Below, piece after piece: positions 53,266-61,291 of a stretch of DNA of 64,000 nt. Within the stretch, counting starts at the first letter, position 1. Every line of letters begins with the position of its first letter. Source of the stretch: Frankiaceae bacterium (lineage in GTDB: Bacteria; Actinomycetota; Actinomycetes; BP-191); NCBI GenBank assembly GCA_030840645.1, contig JAVEEC010000105.1:53395-117394 (forward strand), in the 5' to 3' direction. A model generated the notes under the pieces. It was not told the origin of the DNA. It saw only the letters and a program-made list of their open reading frames with translations, and searched no databases. The translations under genes were made by a program, and so were the position numbers.

Positions 53266-53895
53266 TCAGCCGCCCAGCTCGATGATCTGCGGCAGCGACG
53301 CGACCGCCTTCACCTCGCGGGCACCCTGGTAGTAGTCCGCGGCGGCGCGCGCGATCGTGTCGTCCTTGCCGAGCTCCGCCTTGCGCAGCACGGTCAGCCC
53401 GAGGTCGGCGGTCGCGTGGATCGGGTTCAGCAGCTCGTCGAACGCCGTCTCGCGGATCGTCAGCGACGACAGCCGGACCGGCGTGATCCGCGCGGGACCC
53501 CAGGCGAAGAACACCAGCGGCAACGTCGCCGACGGCACCTTCGCGCCCGCCGCCGCGCCGCCGAGCAGCGCGCCCGCGAGGTCGCCGAGCAGCGACGTCC
53601 CGACGGGTTGGACGAGCATCTCGATCGCCGCGAGCCGCGGGCTGATGCCGAGGATGGTCGTGACCGGGCCGCCCTTCTCGAGGCCGTCCGTCGCGTCCAG
53701 CTCCAGCTTCAGCGTGTACGTCTCGCCCGCGGGCATCGGCGCGCTCTGCCCGGCGTCGGCCGCGCCGCCCGTGCTGGGCGCCGTGACCTGGAAGACCCGG
53801 GTCACCTCGGTCGGGTTGTACTGGAACAGCACCACCGTCGGGATCAGCCCGAGCAGCGGGTCGCTGAACGACAGGAGCATCCCCTTCAGGAGCAT
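53266..53895 (-). CDS. eCIS tube-cap/tube-baseplate connector (CIS_tube, Afp7 N-terminal-like), 209 aa
   Basis: A protein matching the first domain of Afp7-type connectors. The signature is VVLFQYNPTEVTRVFQVTAP, the conserved FxxNPxE region, followed by LKLELDATDGLE, TILGISPRLAAIEMLV and LPLVFFAWGPARITPVRLSSLTIRETAFDELLNPIHA split by turns. It should connect the inner tube to the spike. The LysM portion is a separate downstream gene. ATG at 53895 overlaps the 55-codon gene by 10 bp. ATG at 53880 is a possible alternative. Confidence 0.8.
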   Translation of the reverse strand: MLLKGMLLSFSDPLLGLIPTVVLFQYNPTEVTRVFQVTAPSTGGAADAGQSAPMPAGETYTLKLELDATDGLEKGGPVTTILGISPRLAAIEMLVQPVGTSLLGDLAGALLGGAAAGAKVPSATLPLVFFAWGPARITPVRLSSLTIRETAFDELLNPIHATADLGLTVLRKAELGKDDTIARAAADYYQGAREVKAVASLPQIIELGG

Positions 53896-54053
53896 CGTTC
53901 GCCCCCGGTGGCCTCGCGCACGGCGTCGGCAACGGTGGCCTCGGGCCCTGGGGGCCAGGGCCTTCCGGCCAGCCGCGCGGCGATCGCGGCGCGCAGCAGG
54001 TGCGGGTCCGGCGGCCTCGTCACGCGGACCTCGACGTTCGGGACGCGGGTCAC
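53886..54053 (-). CDS. Small eCIS cluster protein of unknown function, 55 aa
   Basis: A short open frame fully embedded in the operon. Its GTG at 54053 overlaps the AAA ATPase stop (GTGA) and its stop lies within the start of the tube-cap gene, so both ends are coupled. The product is basic at the N-terminus (TRVPNVEVRVTRPPDPHLLR) and amphipathic (AAIAARLAGRPWPPG). Afp6 is a similarly small protein near the tube cap, but no sequence match can be claimed. Confidence 0.55.
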   Translation of the reverse strand: MTRVPNVEVRVTRPPDPHLLRAAIAARLAGRPWPPGPEATVADAVREATGGERCS

Positions 54054-55903
54054 GACTGCCACGCCTTGCCGAGCTTCTCGTACTCGCGGCGCAGCGCGTG
54101 CTCGACGTCCTCGGGCAGCACCGCGCCGTCGCGCGCGGCCGCGCGGAACGCCGCCGACACCGCCGCGACCTGGATCGTGCCGCCGGTCAGGTCGCGCTGC
54201 GCGAGACCGGTCCAGTCCAGCCCGTCCGTCGGCGTCGCGGACGGGAACGCGCGCTCCCAGAGGTCGCGTCGCAACGTTGCCGTCGGCAGGTCGAAGCGGA
54301 TCGAGAACCGCAGCCGGCGCAGGAACGCCTCGTCCAGCGCGGCCCGCTTGTTCGTCGCGAGGATGACCAGACCGGTGAACGTCTCGACGCGCTGCAGCAG
54401 GTAGTTCACCTCGAGGTTCGCCCAGCGGTCGCGCGCGTCGTGCTGCTCGGTGCGCTTGCCGAACAGCGCGTCGCACTCGTCGAAGAACAGCACCGCCGCG
54501 GCCTTCTCGGCCTGGGCGAACGCCGCTTCGAGGTTCTTCTCGGTCTCCCCGATGTACTTCGACACGACCGCCGACAGGTCGACCGTGTAGAGGTCCTGGC
54601 CGAGCGCGTTCGAGACCGCCTCTGCGGCCATCGTCTTGCCGGTGCCTGGCGGTCCCGAGAACAGCGCCGCGACGCCCTGCCCGCGCGGCATCCGCGCGCG
54701 GAACCCCCAGTCGTCCAGCACCTTGTCCTGCAACGTCACGTGCGCGACCAGCTCCTCGAGCTGCGCCCGCGTGTCGTCGGCGAGCGCGAGGTCGTCGAGG
54801 TCGAACGCCGGGGCGACCAGCCGCGCGAGCCGCGCCAGCGCGTGCTCGGGGTGCCGTCGCGCCGCGTGCCAGACGTCCGCGGCCGCGACGTCGCGGCCGT
54901 GCCACGCGGCGTCGGTCCGTGCCCTGCCGGCCGCGCGGTCGATGTCCGCCTCGGTGAACGCGAACCGCGCCGCGAGCCTCGCCGAGAGGGCGACCGCCGC
55001 GGGCTCGGGCAGCGACGGCAGCAACGCGCCGAGCCAGTGCATCCGGCGTTCGTGCGGGCCCGGCGCGGCGAGGTCGACGACGTAGGCGCCGTTCACCGGC
55101 TCGTCGGGGTCCGCGATGCCGACCGCCGGTCCCGGCGCGAGCGCGAGCAGCCGGGCCACGGGGACGACGGGGACCGCGCGGCCGAGCCGGGCGAGGAGGC
55201 GTTGCTCGGCATCGGGCCGTTCGTCGGCGACGGGCTCGCGCCCGGCCTTGCGGATCGCGGCCGCCGCGAGCGCGCGGCGGCGCGTCCCCGCCGGGCCGCG
55301 GACGACGACGAGCCCGGCGGCGCCGTCCAGGTGCGCGGCGAGGTGGGCGACGACGTCCGCGTGCCGTTCTGGAACGGCGTCGTTCGGCATGCCGTCGAAC
55401 GCCACCCCGGCGAGCAGCCGCCGCGCCGTCGCCGTCAGCCGCAGCGGGCCGTCCGGTCCCGCGCCGGGCGCGAGCACGCCGTCCCTGACGAGCGGGTGCG
55501 CGCCGTCCACCTCGGGCGGCACCGCGATCCCGAACGGCGCCAGCAGCAGCCGCAGCAGCGCGCAGGACGCGTACCGGCGGCCGCCGTCGTCGTGGCCGCA
55601 GCCGAACGCGACCGCCACCTGCGGGTCCGTCTCCGCCCACCACGCGGCCGCGACGAGCAGCTCCGCGCCGGTGTCGAGGTCGAGCGCGGCGACGAGGTCC
55701 GCGAGCGGCTCATCGGAAGCGCGGATCGCTAGCGCCGCCTCGACGGCGGCCCGGTCGGCGTCGTTCGCCTCGGGCGGCAGGCCGGTGCCCGCGAGCAGGC
55801 GGCCGACGTCGTCGGACGCGCCGCCCCACGTCGCGTGCAGCCGCGCGAGGTACCCGCCGAGCGCGGTCCGCAGCACCGCGAGCGCGGCGTCGAGGCGGGT
55901 CAC
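54050..55903 (-). CDS. eCIS AAA+ ATPase (Afp15-like), 617 aa
   Basis: An ATPase thought to help assembly or maturation of the particle. The C-terminal AAA module (about residues 400-600) has Walker A FSGPPGTGKT, Walker B VLFFDECDALFGKRTEQHD, sensor 1 LVILATNKR and arginine-finger region DEAFLRRLRFSIRFDLP. The N-terminal about 390 residues are helical (LARLHATWGGASDDVGRLL; DPQVAVAFGCGHDDGG) and include a degenerate ATPase-like segment (LVVVRGPAGTRRRALAAA). This two-part design is usual for eCIS ATPases. Its GTG overlaps the DUF4255 gene stop. Confidence 0.85.
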   Translation of the reverse strand: MTRLDAALAVLRTALGGYLARLHATWGGASDDVGRLLAGTGLPPEANDADRAAVEAALAIRASDEPLADLVAALDLDTGAELLVAAAWWAETDPQVAVAFGCGHDDGGRRYASCALLRLLLAPFGIAVPPEVDGAHPLVRDGVLAPGAGPDGPLRLTATARRLLAGVAFDGMPNDAVPERHADVVAHLAAHLDGAAGLVVVRGPAGTRRRALAAAAIRKAGREPVADERPDAEQRLLARLGRAVPVVPVARLLALAPGPAVGIADPDEPVNGAYVVDLAAPGPHERRMHWLGALLPSLPEPAAVALSARLAARFAFTEADIDRAAGRARTDAAWHGRDVAAADVWHAARRHPEHALARLARLVAPAFDLDDLALADDTRAQLEELVAHVTLQDKVLDDWGFRARMPRGQGVAALFSGPPGTGKTMAAEAVSNALGQDLYTVDLSAVVSKYIGETEKNLEAAFAQAEKAAAVLFFDECDALFGKRTEQHDARDRWANLEVNYLLQRVETFTGLVILATNKRAALDEAFLRRLRFSIRFDLPTATLRRDLWERAFPSATPTDGLDWTGLAQRDLTGGTIQVAAVSAAFRAAARDGAVLPEDVEHALRREYEKLGKAWQS

Positions 55904-57021
55904 GCCGTCACCGCCAGGTCGTACGCGGGACCCGCGACGCGGCCCGAGCGCAGCATCAGCGTCCGCGTCCCCACCGACGCGGCGGGCACCGTGAACGTCA
56001 CCGACGTCGGCGTCACGCCGGTGACGGCGACTGCGCGGCCGTCGAAGAACAGCTCCGTGTCGTCGCCCGTGTGCGCGGTCGTCAGCGTCACGCTGCCGCC
56101 GGACACGACCGGCGCCGAGTTGCTCACGACGAGGGGGACGACGGTCACGCCGATGCTGTCGCGGCCGAACGGCAGCCCCTCCGCCGTCGCCGTCGCGTCG
56201 AGCCGCCGCGTTCCGGCGACGAGGTCGTGGCGCGGGAGGCGCAGCACGACGCCGGTCGGCGTCGAGGCGACCACCGTCATCGGCCAGCCGTCGGTAGGTG
56301 CACCGGCCGGGTCGCCGCGTTCCTCGGCGAGCGTGTACGTCGTCGTGGGCAGCGCGCCGGTGACGGCGACGTTGGCGTCGGTGTCGGCGCCGATCCGCGC
56401 GGGCGCCACAGAGACGAGGCGCGGCCCCATCGAAGGGACGATGACGTTGCGCGCCTCGCGGACCGGCGGGCCTGCCGTGTGCGTCGTCAGCGCGTCCACG
56501 AACACGACCGTCACGGCGTACCCGACGGAGAGCCGGATCGGCTGGGCCGCAGCGGTCCAGACCTTCGAGAGCGTCTCGAAGTCGAGGCTCTCCAACGCGA
56601 TCCGCAACGGCTCCGGCAGCGGCGCCGTCGCCAGCGGCAGGAACGGCGACCCGTCGCCGACGATCGGGTTCTCGTGCAGCCGCCGCATCGCCGCGGCGAG
56701 CGCGATGTGACCGGTCTGCTCCTGGTCGCCGGTCGCCGTCGGGTCGGCCGGGTACGCGGTCAGCAGGTAGTGCAGGTCGAGCGCGAGCAGCGGCTTGCCC
56801 CGGCTCGTCGTGCTGCCGGTGCGGGGCGGCTCCATGTTGCGGTAGGTGGCGTTCGGGCTGACCCGGTAGAGGAACCAGTTCAGGCGCGGGCCGTCCGCGT
56901 CGCGGTCGAGCGGGCCGACGGTGACGTCCGGCTTCGGCAGCATCGGCACGTCGGTGAGGCCGGTGTCGGCGAGCTTCTTCAGGGTGTCGTCGACGACCTG
57001 GATGGCGTTGGCCGCGGGCAC
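55900..57021 (-). CDS. eCIS tail terminator-like DUF4255 protein with Ig-like tail, 373 aa
   Basis: Residues about 1-190 form a DUF4255 domain (Afp16-like). It begins NAIQVVDDTLKKLADTG and has LNWFLYRVSPNATYRN, the family core, plus PLLALDLHYLLTAYP. Residues about 195-373 add two immunoglobulin-like repeats (PRLVSVAPARIGADTDANV; APVVSGGSVTLTTAHTGDDTELFFDG), an extension seen in some actinobacterial versions. It should cap the tube and sheath and set particle length. It lies 1 bp from the Pro/Ala-rich gene upstream. Confidence 0.8.
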   Translation of the reverse strand: MPAANAIQVVDDTLKKLADTGLTDVPMLPKPDVTVGPLDRDADGPRLNWFLYRVSPNATYRNMEPPRTGSTTSRGKPLLALDLHYLLTAYPADPTATGDQEQTGHIALAAAMRRLHENPIVGDGSPFLPLATAPLPEPLRIALESLDFETLSKVWTAAAQPIRLSVGYAVTVVFVDALTTHTAGPPVREARNVIVPSMGPRLVSVAPARIGADTDANVAVTGALPTTTYTLAEERGDPAGAPTDGWPMTVVASTPTGVVLRLPRHDLVAGTRRLDATATAEGLPFGRDSIGVTVVPLVVSNSAPVVSGGSVTLTTAHTGDDTELFFDGRAVAVTGVTPTSVTFTVPAASVGTRTLMLRSGRVAGPAYDLAVTA

Positions 57022-57022
57022 G

Positions 57023-57883
57023 TCAACGCACCTCCGCGCGGTGCCGCGACTCCGCGCGGCGCCGCCCCGCCAGCGACGCGAACGGGTCCACCGCCGGACC
57101 CGGGGCCGGCGCGGTGACGACGGAGATCTGCTCGATGACGACGTTCGGCGCGGGCCGGTCGGCCGCCTGGGCGAGCGAAGCGGCCGGTGCCTGGGGCAGC
57201 ACGACGGGCGGCTCGGGCATCGCAGCGGCCGGATCGGGCGCGACCTGCGTCGCGCGGGGTGCGAGCGGCGGGCGGGCCGCGGCGGGCGGGAACGGCATTG
57301 GCGGCTCGACGGGGTCGAGCGGCTCGACCACCGGGTCGGGTTCGCGGTCGAGAGCGGGCCGGCCGGGAACGTCCGAGACCTCGGTCACCCGCACCCGCGC
57401 GGCGGGGCGTAGCGGGGCCGGAGGGACGCCGCCGGCGACGGGCACCGCGGCGCGCACCGCCGGGACCGCCGGGACCGCCGGGACCGCCGGTGCGGCCGGT
57501 GGCGCGCCCGGCGCGGCCGGTGCTGCTGGGTGCGCCCGTACCGCGGCCGTCGCGGGCGCCGGGGCCGCCGCCGCCGGTGCCGCCGGAGCCCGAAGCGCCG
57601 GGGACGCCACGCGCTCCGGGGACGCCACGGGCGCCGCGGGCACCGCGGGCACCGAGCGTGCCGCCGGGGGCGGTCCGGGCGCCCGCGCCGGACGCCACGC
57701 CGCCGCGTCCTCGCTCGCAACCGCCGCTCCCGGCACCTGCGCCGGGGCACCCACTGTTGCGACCGGCTCGTCCACCACCTGGGGCAAGAAGACCGGCAAC
57801 GGCTCCGCGAACGACGGCGCCCACCGGGCCGCCCGCACCGGCGGCCGCGCCGCCCGCGCGAGCAGCCGGTCCACGGCGGCCAC
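57023..57883 (-). CDS. Pro/Ala-rich eCIS-cluster protein with conserved C-terminal motif, 286 aa
   Basis: A mostly disordered protein. Residues about 45-225 are extremely rich in Pro and Ala (APAAPAAAAPAPATAAVR; PAVPAVPAVPAVRAAVPV). The ends are less biased: a basic helix MAAVDRLLARAARPPVRAAR and the C-terminus NVVIEQISVVTAPAP then DPFASLAGRRRAESRHR. The VIEQISV block looks like the short conserved motif at the C-terminus of Pro-rich proteins of other eCIS clusters, but this is from memory. A role as flexible scaffold or attachment factor is possible. No tape-measure features are visible. Confidence 0.6.
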   Translation of the reverse strand: MAAVDRLLARAARPPVRAARWAPSFAEPLPVFLPQVVDEPVATVGAPAQVPGAAVASEDAAAWRPARAPGPPPAARSVPAVPAAPVASPERVASPALRAPAAPAAAAPAPATAAVRAHPAAPAAPGAPPAAPAVPAVPAVPAVRAAVPVAGGVPPAPLRPAARVRVTEVSDVPGRPALDREPDPVVEPLDPVEPPMPFPPAAARPPLAPRATQVAPDPAAAMPEPPVVLPQAPAASLAQAADRPAPNVVIEQISVVTAPAPGPAVDPFASLAGRRRAESRHRAEVR

Positions 57884-58522
57884 TCAGCGCCCCTCGGCGA
57901 CGATCGACGCGAACCGCGCGCGCCGGTCCCCGGGCAGCGCTTCGATGGTCGCGAGGTCCCACCCGTACGCCTCCGCGAGCAGGTGCACCTCGACGTCGAC
58001 GGCGTCGAGCCTGCGGAACAGCGCCGCCAGCACCAGCGGCTCGACGTCGACCGGCGCCTCGATCGAGGTGCCGCAGTCGACGCACGACACGACCAGCGGC
58101 CCGGCGAGCGTGGTGTCCACGAGCTCGACGGCCGACGGCTCGGCGTCGAGCGGCAGCGGCCCGACCGCGCAGCGCCGCAGCAGCTCCAGGGCGGCACCCG
58201 TGGACGGCAGGTCGGCCAGGTCCGCGAGAACGGGCTCGCGCAGGCCGCACCCGGGCCCCCACCACACCGACCGCGGCTCCCACGGCGGCACCGTGGACGG
58301 GGCGAGCACGGCGGTGTTCACCGTGCCGCACGACGCGCACGTCACCGTGACCTCGAGGTCGCGGCCGGTCGCGGAACGGTGCAGCGCGAGCAGCCGGCGG
58401 TCGGCGTCGCCCAACGGCACCTGCCACGGGTCGGCGACGCCACCGATCGCCAGCGCTGCCGCCGCCTGGGCCAGCTCGCTGTCGTGCCCGCGCAGCGCCG
58501 TCAGCGCCCGGTCGTCGACCAC
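57884..58522 (-). CDS. eCIS protein with two CxxC pairs, T4 baseplate-like, 212 aa
   Basis: A protein of the kind annotated as T4-like baseplate protein in eCIS clusters. Two CxxC pairs (VTCASCGTVNTAVL near residue 62 and VVSCVDCGTSIEAPVDVE near residue 147) should bind one zinc ion as a split ribbon. The C-terminal motif LLAEAYGWDLATIEALPGDRRARFASIV is helical and matches the hub-assembly style W-x-x-x-x-I-x-x-L-P-x-x-x-R. Its stop is adjacent to the Pro/Ala-rich gene. The exact position in the particle is unknown. Confidence 0.65.
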   Translation of the reverse strand: MVDDRALTALRGHDSELAQAAAALAIGGVADPWQVPLGDADRRLLALHRSATGRDLEVTVTCASCGTVNTAVLAPSTVPPWEPRSVWWGPGCGLREPVLADLADLPSTGAALELLRRCAVGPLPLDAEPSAVELVDTTLAGPLVVSCVDCGTSIEAPVDVEPLVLAALFRRLDAVDVEVHLLAEAYGWDLATIEALPGDRRARFASIVAEGR

Positions 58523-58528
58523 AGGGGT

Positions 58529-59023
58529 CTAGGTCTCCGCCGGCTCGGTGACGGCGGTGACCCGCTCCCAGTCCTCGAGCTCGAGCTTGATGGTCTCGAT
58601 GGCGACGGCGGCGTTCGCGGCGTCGAGCGCGGGCAGCGCCTGGTACTCCGACACCCAGCAGCGGTGCAGCTCGTAGGAGAGCACCTTCTGGCCGGCCTCG
58701 TTGAAGACGTCCACGATGACGTCCTTGCGGAAGTTCTTCAGCGAGATCGGGTTCTTGATGGAGTGGACGAGGTTCGCCCACTTCTCGAACTCCGGGTCGT
58801 GGGTGACGCCGCGTTCGAGGGTGACGCCGTCGAACTTCGTGACGCCGGGACTCTTCCGCTCGCGCGCCGGGTCGGCGCCGTCCCGGTGGGTGACCGGCGT
58901 CGTCGTGCGCTTCAGCGCGCTCATCTTCGACAGGCCGGCGACGTAGTTGCCGTCCCACTTCACGCGGAACATGAACGTCTTGTACGGGTCGTGCCTGCTC
59001 GCGTTGACCACGAACTGTGCCAT
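58529..59023 (-). CDS. eCIS inner tube protein (gp19/Afp1-like), 164 aa
   Basis: The Hcp-like inner tube subunit. It begins MAQFVVNASRHDPYKTFMFRVKWDGNYVAGLSKMSALKRT (several strands), then TKFDGVTLERGVTHDPEFEKW, the classic tube motif, and VLSYELHRCWVSEYQALP and IETIKLELEDWER at the end. Length is typical. Its ATG overlaps the sheath stop by one base (TGATG). It is the only tube gene found, although eCIS usually encode a second, initiator-type tube protein. Confidence 0.88.
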   Translation of the reverse strand: MAQFVVNASRHDPYKTFMFRVKWDGNYVAGLSKMSALKRTTTPVTHRDGADPARERKSPGVTKFDGVTLERGVTHDPEFEKWANLVHSIKNPISLKNFRKDVIVDVFNEAGQKVLSYELHRCWVSEYQALPALDAANAAVAIETIKLELEDWERVTAVTEPAET

Positions 59024-61011
59024 CACGCCTCCAGCTTCGAGATCTGCGTGATCGTGATCACCACGAACTCCGCCGGCTTCAACGGTGCGAACCCGACGAG
59101 CACGTTCACCCGCCCGAGGTCGATCTCGGACTGCGGGTTGACGGTCTCGTCGCAGACGACGAAGAACGAGTCCGCCTCGTTCTTCGTCGGGCTGTCCTGG
59201 AACGCGCCCTGCCGGTACAGGCCGCGCATGAACGTCCCCACGGCGAGCCGGAGCTGCGCCCACAGGTCGGGGTCGTTCGGCTCGAACACCGCGAACTGGG
59301 TGCCGAGGTAGAGCGACGACGCGATGTAGTCGGTGAGCCTGCGGACCGGGACGTACTTGTGCTCCGACGCCTGGCTGTCCGCGCCCTTCAACGTGCGCGC
59401 CCCCCAGACGACGGTGCCCGCTCCCGGGAACGTCCGCAGGACGTTGACGCCGCGCGGGTTGAGCTGGCCGGAGAGGTTGTCGTCGGTCGTCGCGGTGAGG
59501 CCGCTGATGCCGACGACCCCGGCGTCGAGACCGGCGGGCGCCTTCCAGACGCCGCGCGCGCTGTCGGTGCGCGCCATGATCCCGGCAACGGCGCCGGACG
59601 CCGGCAGGTCGAGGACGACCGGCAGCCCGCCCGCACCCGCCTCGACGACGGTGACGCGCGGGTAGTAGATCGCGCCGTGCTCCCCGAGCGCGGCGAGGCC
59701 GCCGACTGTCGGTGGCGTCACCGGCCAGCCGGTCGGGGTGTCGACGACGAGGAACGCGCGCTGCGTCACGCAGTACGACAGGGCGCGACTCAACGCCTGC
59801 GATCGCAGCCCCGGCGCGTCGCTCACCGGGTCGCTCGCGGGCAGCTCGGGGATGCAGAGCAGGTTGAACCGCGGGAACTCCAGCACGTCGAGCGCGTAGA
59901 GCGCGCCGCTGCCGGCGGGTGGGATCAGGTCGTCCGCGGTCGGCGCGATGTCGAGGCCGCCGGCGAAGCTCGTCGTGCCGACGACGGGCCGCAGGGCGGC
60001 GGCGCCGGAGACCTCGTTCGGCTCGTCGGCGATGACGGCGGCCCCGGCGTTGCGCCACGTGAGGCCGAGTCGCAACGCCTGCGACGCGTCGTTCGCGGGG
60101 GCCGGTGTGACGGTGACCGCGGTGTCGGTGAGGTCCGGGCCGGCAGCGGTCGTCGTGATGACGATCTTGTTGCTCGCGACGGCGGCGGTCGCCTGCAGCC
60201 CGGCCGCGGCGAGCGCGGCGGTGATGCGGGTCGCGATGTCGGCGCGGCTCTTGTTCGCCTGCGGCTGCGTCTGGCCGGTGAACAGCACGAGGTCCGCGGG
60301 CGGGCCGTGGTTGACCGCGACGCGCAGGATGCTGTCGGGGAACGGCAGCTGCACGTTCGCCGCCAGCACGCCGCTCGTCGACGTGGCCTGGACGGCGCCC
60401 GCGGGCTGCGGCGTCGGCCCGGTCACGGTGACGAGCGGCGACGTCGCGAGCAGCCGCCGGACGTAGCGCGGGTCCTTCGTCGACATCGACAGGTCGCGGT
60501 ACGTCTCCTCGGCCGTGACGACGGCCGAGCCGGTCCGCGGGTCGAAGGCGCGCAGCCGCGTCGTCAGCGTGAACAGGTCGCTCGGGTTCGACGCGTCGGC
60601 GTACGACACGACGGCTTCGAGGCCGACCGAGCCGACCCGGTTGGCCCAGGCGCCGGCGCCGTTCGCGGCGAGGTTCAGCACCACGGCCGGGGCGGCGCTC
60701 GACAGCGCGGCGGCGGCGATGCCGGTGGCGGGTGCGACCGGCTTGCCGACGACGCGGACGATCAGCGCCTGCGACCCGCCGTTCGCGAAGAAGTGCGCGA
60801 CCGCGTACCCCAACGGCTGCGCCGCACCCGTCGGGGTGCCGAACGTCCGCGTGTACTCGGCGACCGAGAACACGCGGACCGGTACGCCGACGGGGCCCTG
60901 TCGCGCGGCCCCGACGAACGCCGTGACCGACGTCGAGACCCCGGCGATGGTGCGGACGCCGGAGGGCCGCTCCTCCACGTAGACGCCGGGGTAGGTCGTC
61001 TGAACGGGCAT
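59023..61011 (-). CDS. eCIS contractile sheath protein (Afp2-like), 662 aa
   Basis: The contracting outer sheath. The N-terminus TTYPGVYVEERPSGVRTIAGVSTSVTAFVG is the standard sheath handshake segment. The C-terminal domain has PRGVNVLRTFPGAGTVVWGARTLKG, HKYVPVRRLTDYIASSLYLGTQFAVFEPND and the last strand FVVITITQISKLEA. Residues about 90-370 form an inserted surface domain, making it larger than the minimal 350-500 aa sheaths. GGAGG precedes the ATG at 61011. It is the first structural gene of the cluster, 67 bp after the 59-codon gene. Confidence 0.9.
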   Translation of the reverse strand: MPVQTTYPGVYVEERPSGVRTIAGVSTSVTAFVGAARQGPVGVPVRVFSVAEYTRTFGTPTGAAQPLGYAVAHFFANGGSQALIVRVVGKPVAPATGIAAAALSSAAPAVVLNLAANGAGAWANRVGSVGLEAVVSYADASNPSDLFTLTTRLRAFDPRTGSAVVTAEETYRDLSMSTKDPRYVRRLLATSPLVTVTGPTPQPAGAVQATSTSGVLAANVQLPFPDSILRVAVNHGPPADLVLFTGQTQPQANKSRADIATRITAALAAAGLQATAAVASNKIVITTTAAGPDLTDTAVTVTPAPANDASQALRLGLTWRNAGAAVIADEPNEVSGAAALRPVVGTTSFAGGLDIAPTADDLIPPAGSGALYALDVLEFPRFNLLCIPELPASDPVSDAPGLRSQALSRALSYCVTQRAFLVVDTPTGWPVTPPTVGGLAALGEHGAIYYPRVTVVEAGAGGLPVVLDLPASGAVAGIMARTDSARGVWKAPAGLDAGVVGISGLTATTDDNLSGQLNPRGVNVLRTFPGAGTVVWGARTLKGADSQASEHKYVPVRRLTDYIASSLYLGTQFAVFEPNDPDLWAQLRLAVGTFMRGLYRQGAFQDSPTKNEADSFFVVCDETVNPQSEIDLGRVNVLVGFAPLKPAEFVVITITQISKLEA

Positions 61012-61077
61012 GTGCCCTCCTCCGTCGAACGCTCGATGCGCTGCGCGCCAGGGTGTCCGCGCTCCGTCACGCGGCCG

Positions 61078-61257
61078 TCACCGCGTCGTCACGACGTCCA
61101 GCCATTCGGCGACAGCGGTGGGGGCGGCGCTGACCGACGTCGCGCGGTCGTACTCGGGCTCGCCGTCGGGCTCGACCTGGCCACGCAGCCGGACCGCGAA
61201 CCTCCCGTCCGGCTCCTGCCACACCCGCAGCACCAGGACGTACGCCCGCTCCGCCAT
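61078..61257 (-). CDS. Small protein upstream of the sheath gene, 59 aa
   Basis: A 59-codon frame just before the sheath gene. The product starts AERAYVLVLRVWQEPDGRFAV, with alternating strands, and ends AEWLDVVTTR. The acidic middle reads VEPDGEPEYDRATSV. Codon use is like that of its neighbours (G/C at nearly every third position), and it lies in the same direction as the operon, so it is likely to be real. I do not recognise a family. It could be the leading gene of the eCIS operon or a partner of the BTAD regulator. Confidence 0.6.
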   Translation of the reverse strand: MAERAYVLVLRVWQEPDGRFAVRLRGQVEPDGEPEYDRATSVSAAPTAVAEWLDVVTTR

Positions 61258-61291
61258 CCGCCCGTCCTACGCGGGCGCTGTCACCGCGGCG

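Noticed and set aside
57420..57680. GC-rich tandem-like repeats in the Pro/Ala gene considered as a DNA repeat locus
   Set aside because: Repeats are codon-level (GCC/CCG) within a coupled gene and encode a disordered region.
50731..61011. Interpretation as a type VI secretion system
   Set aside because: There is no TssJLM membrane complex, TssK or ClpV, and the AAA protein lacks the ClpV architecture. eCIS-specific markers are present.
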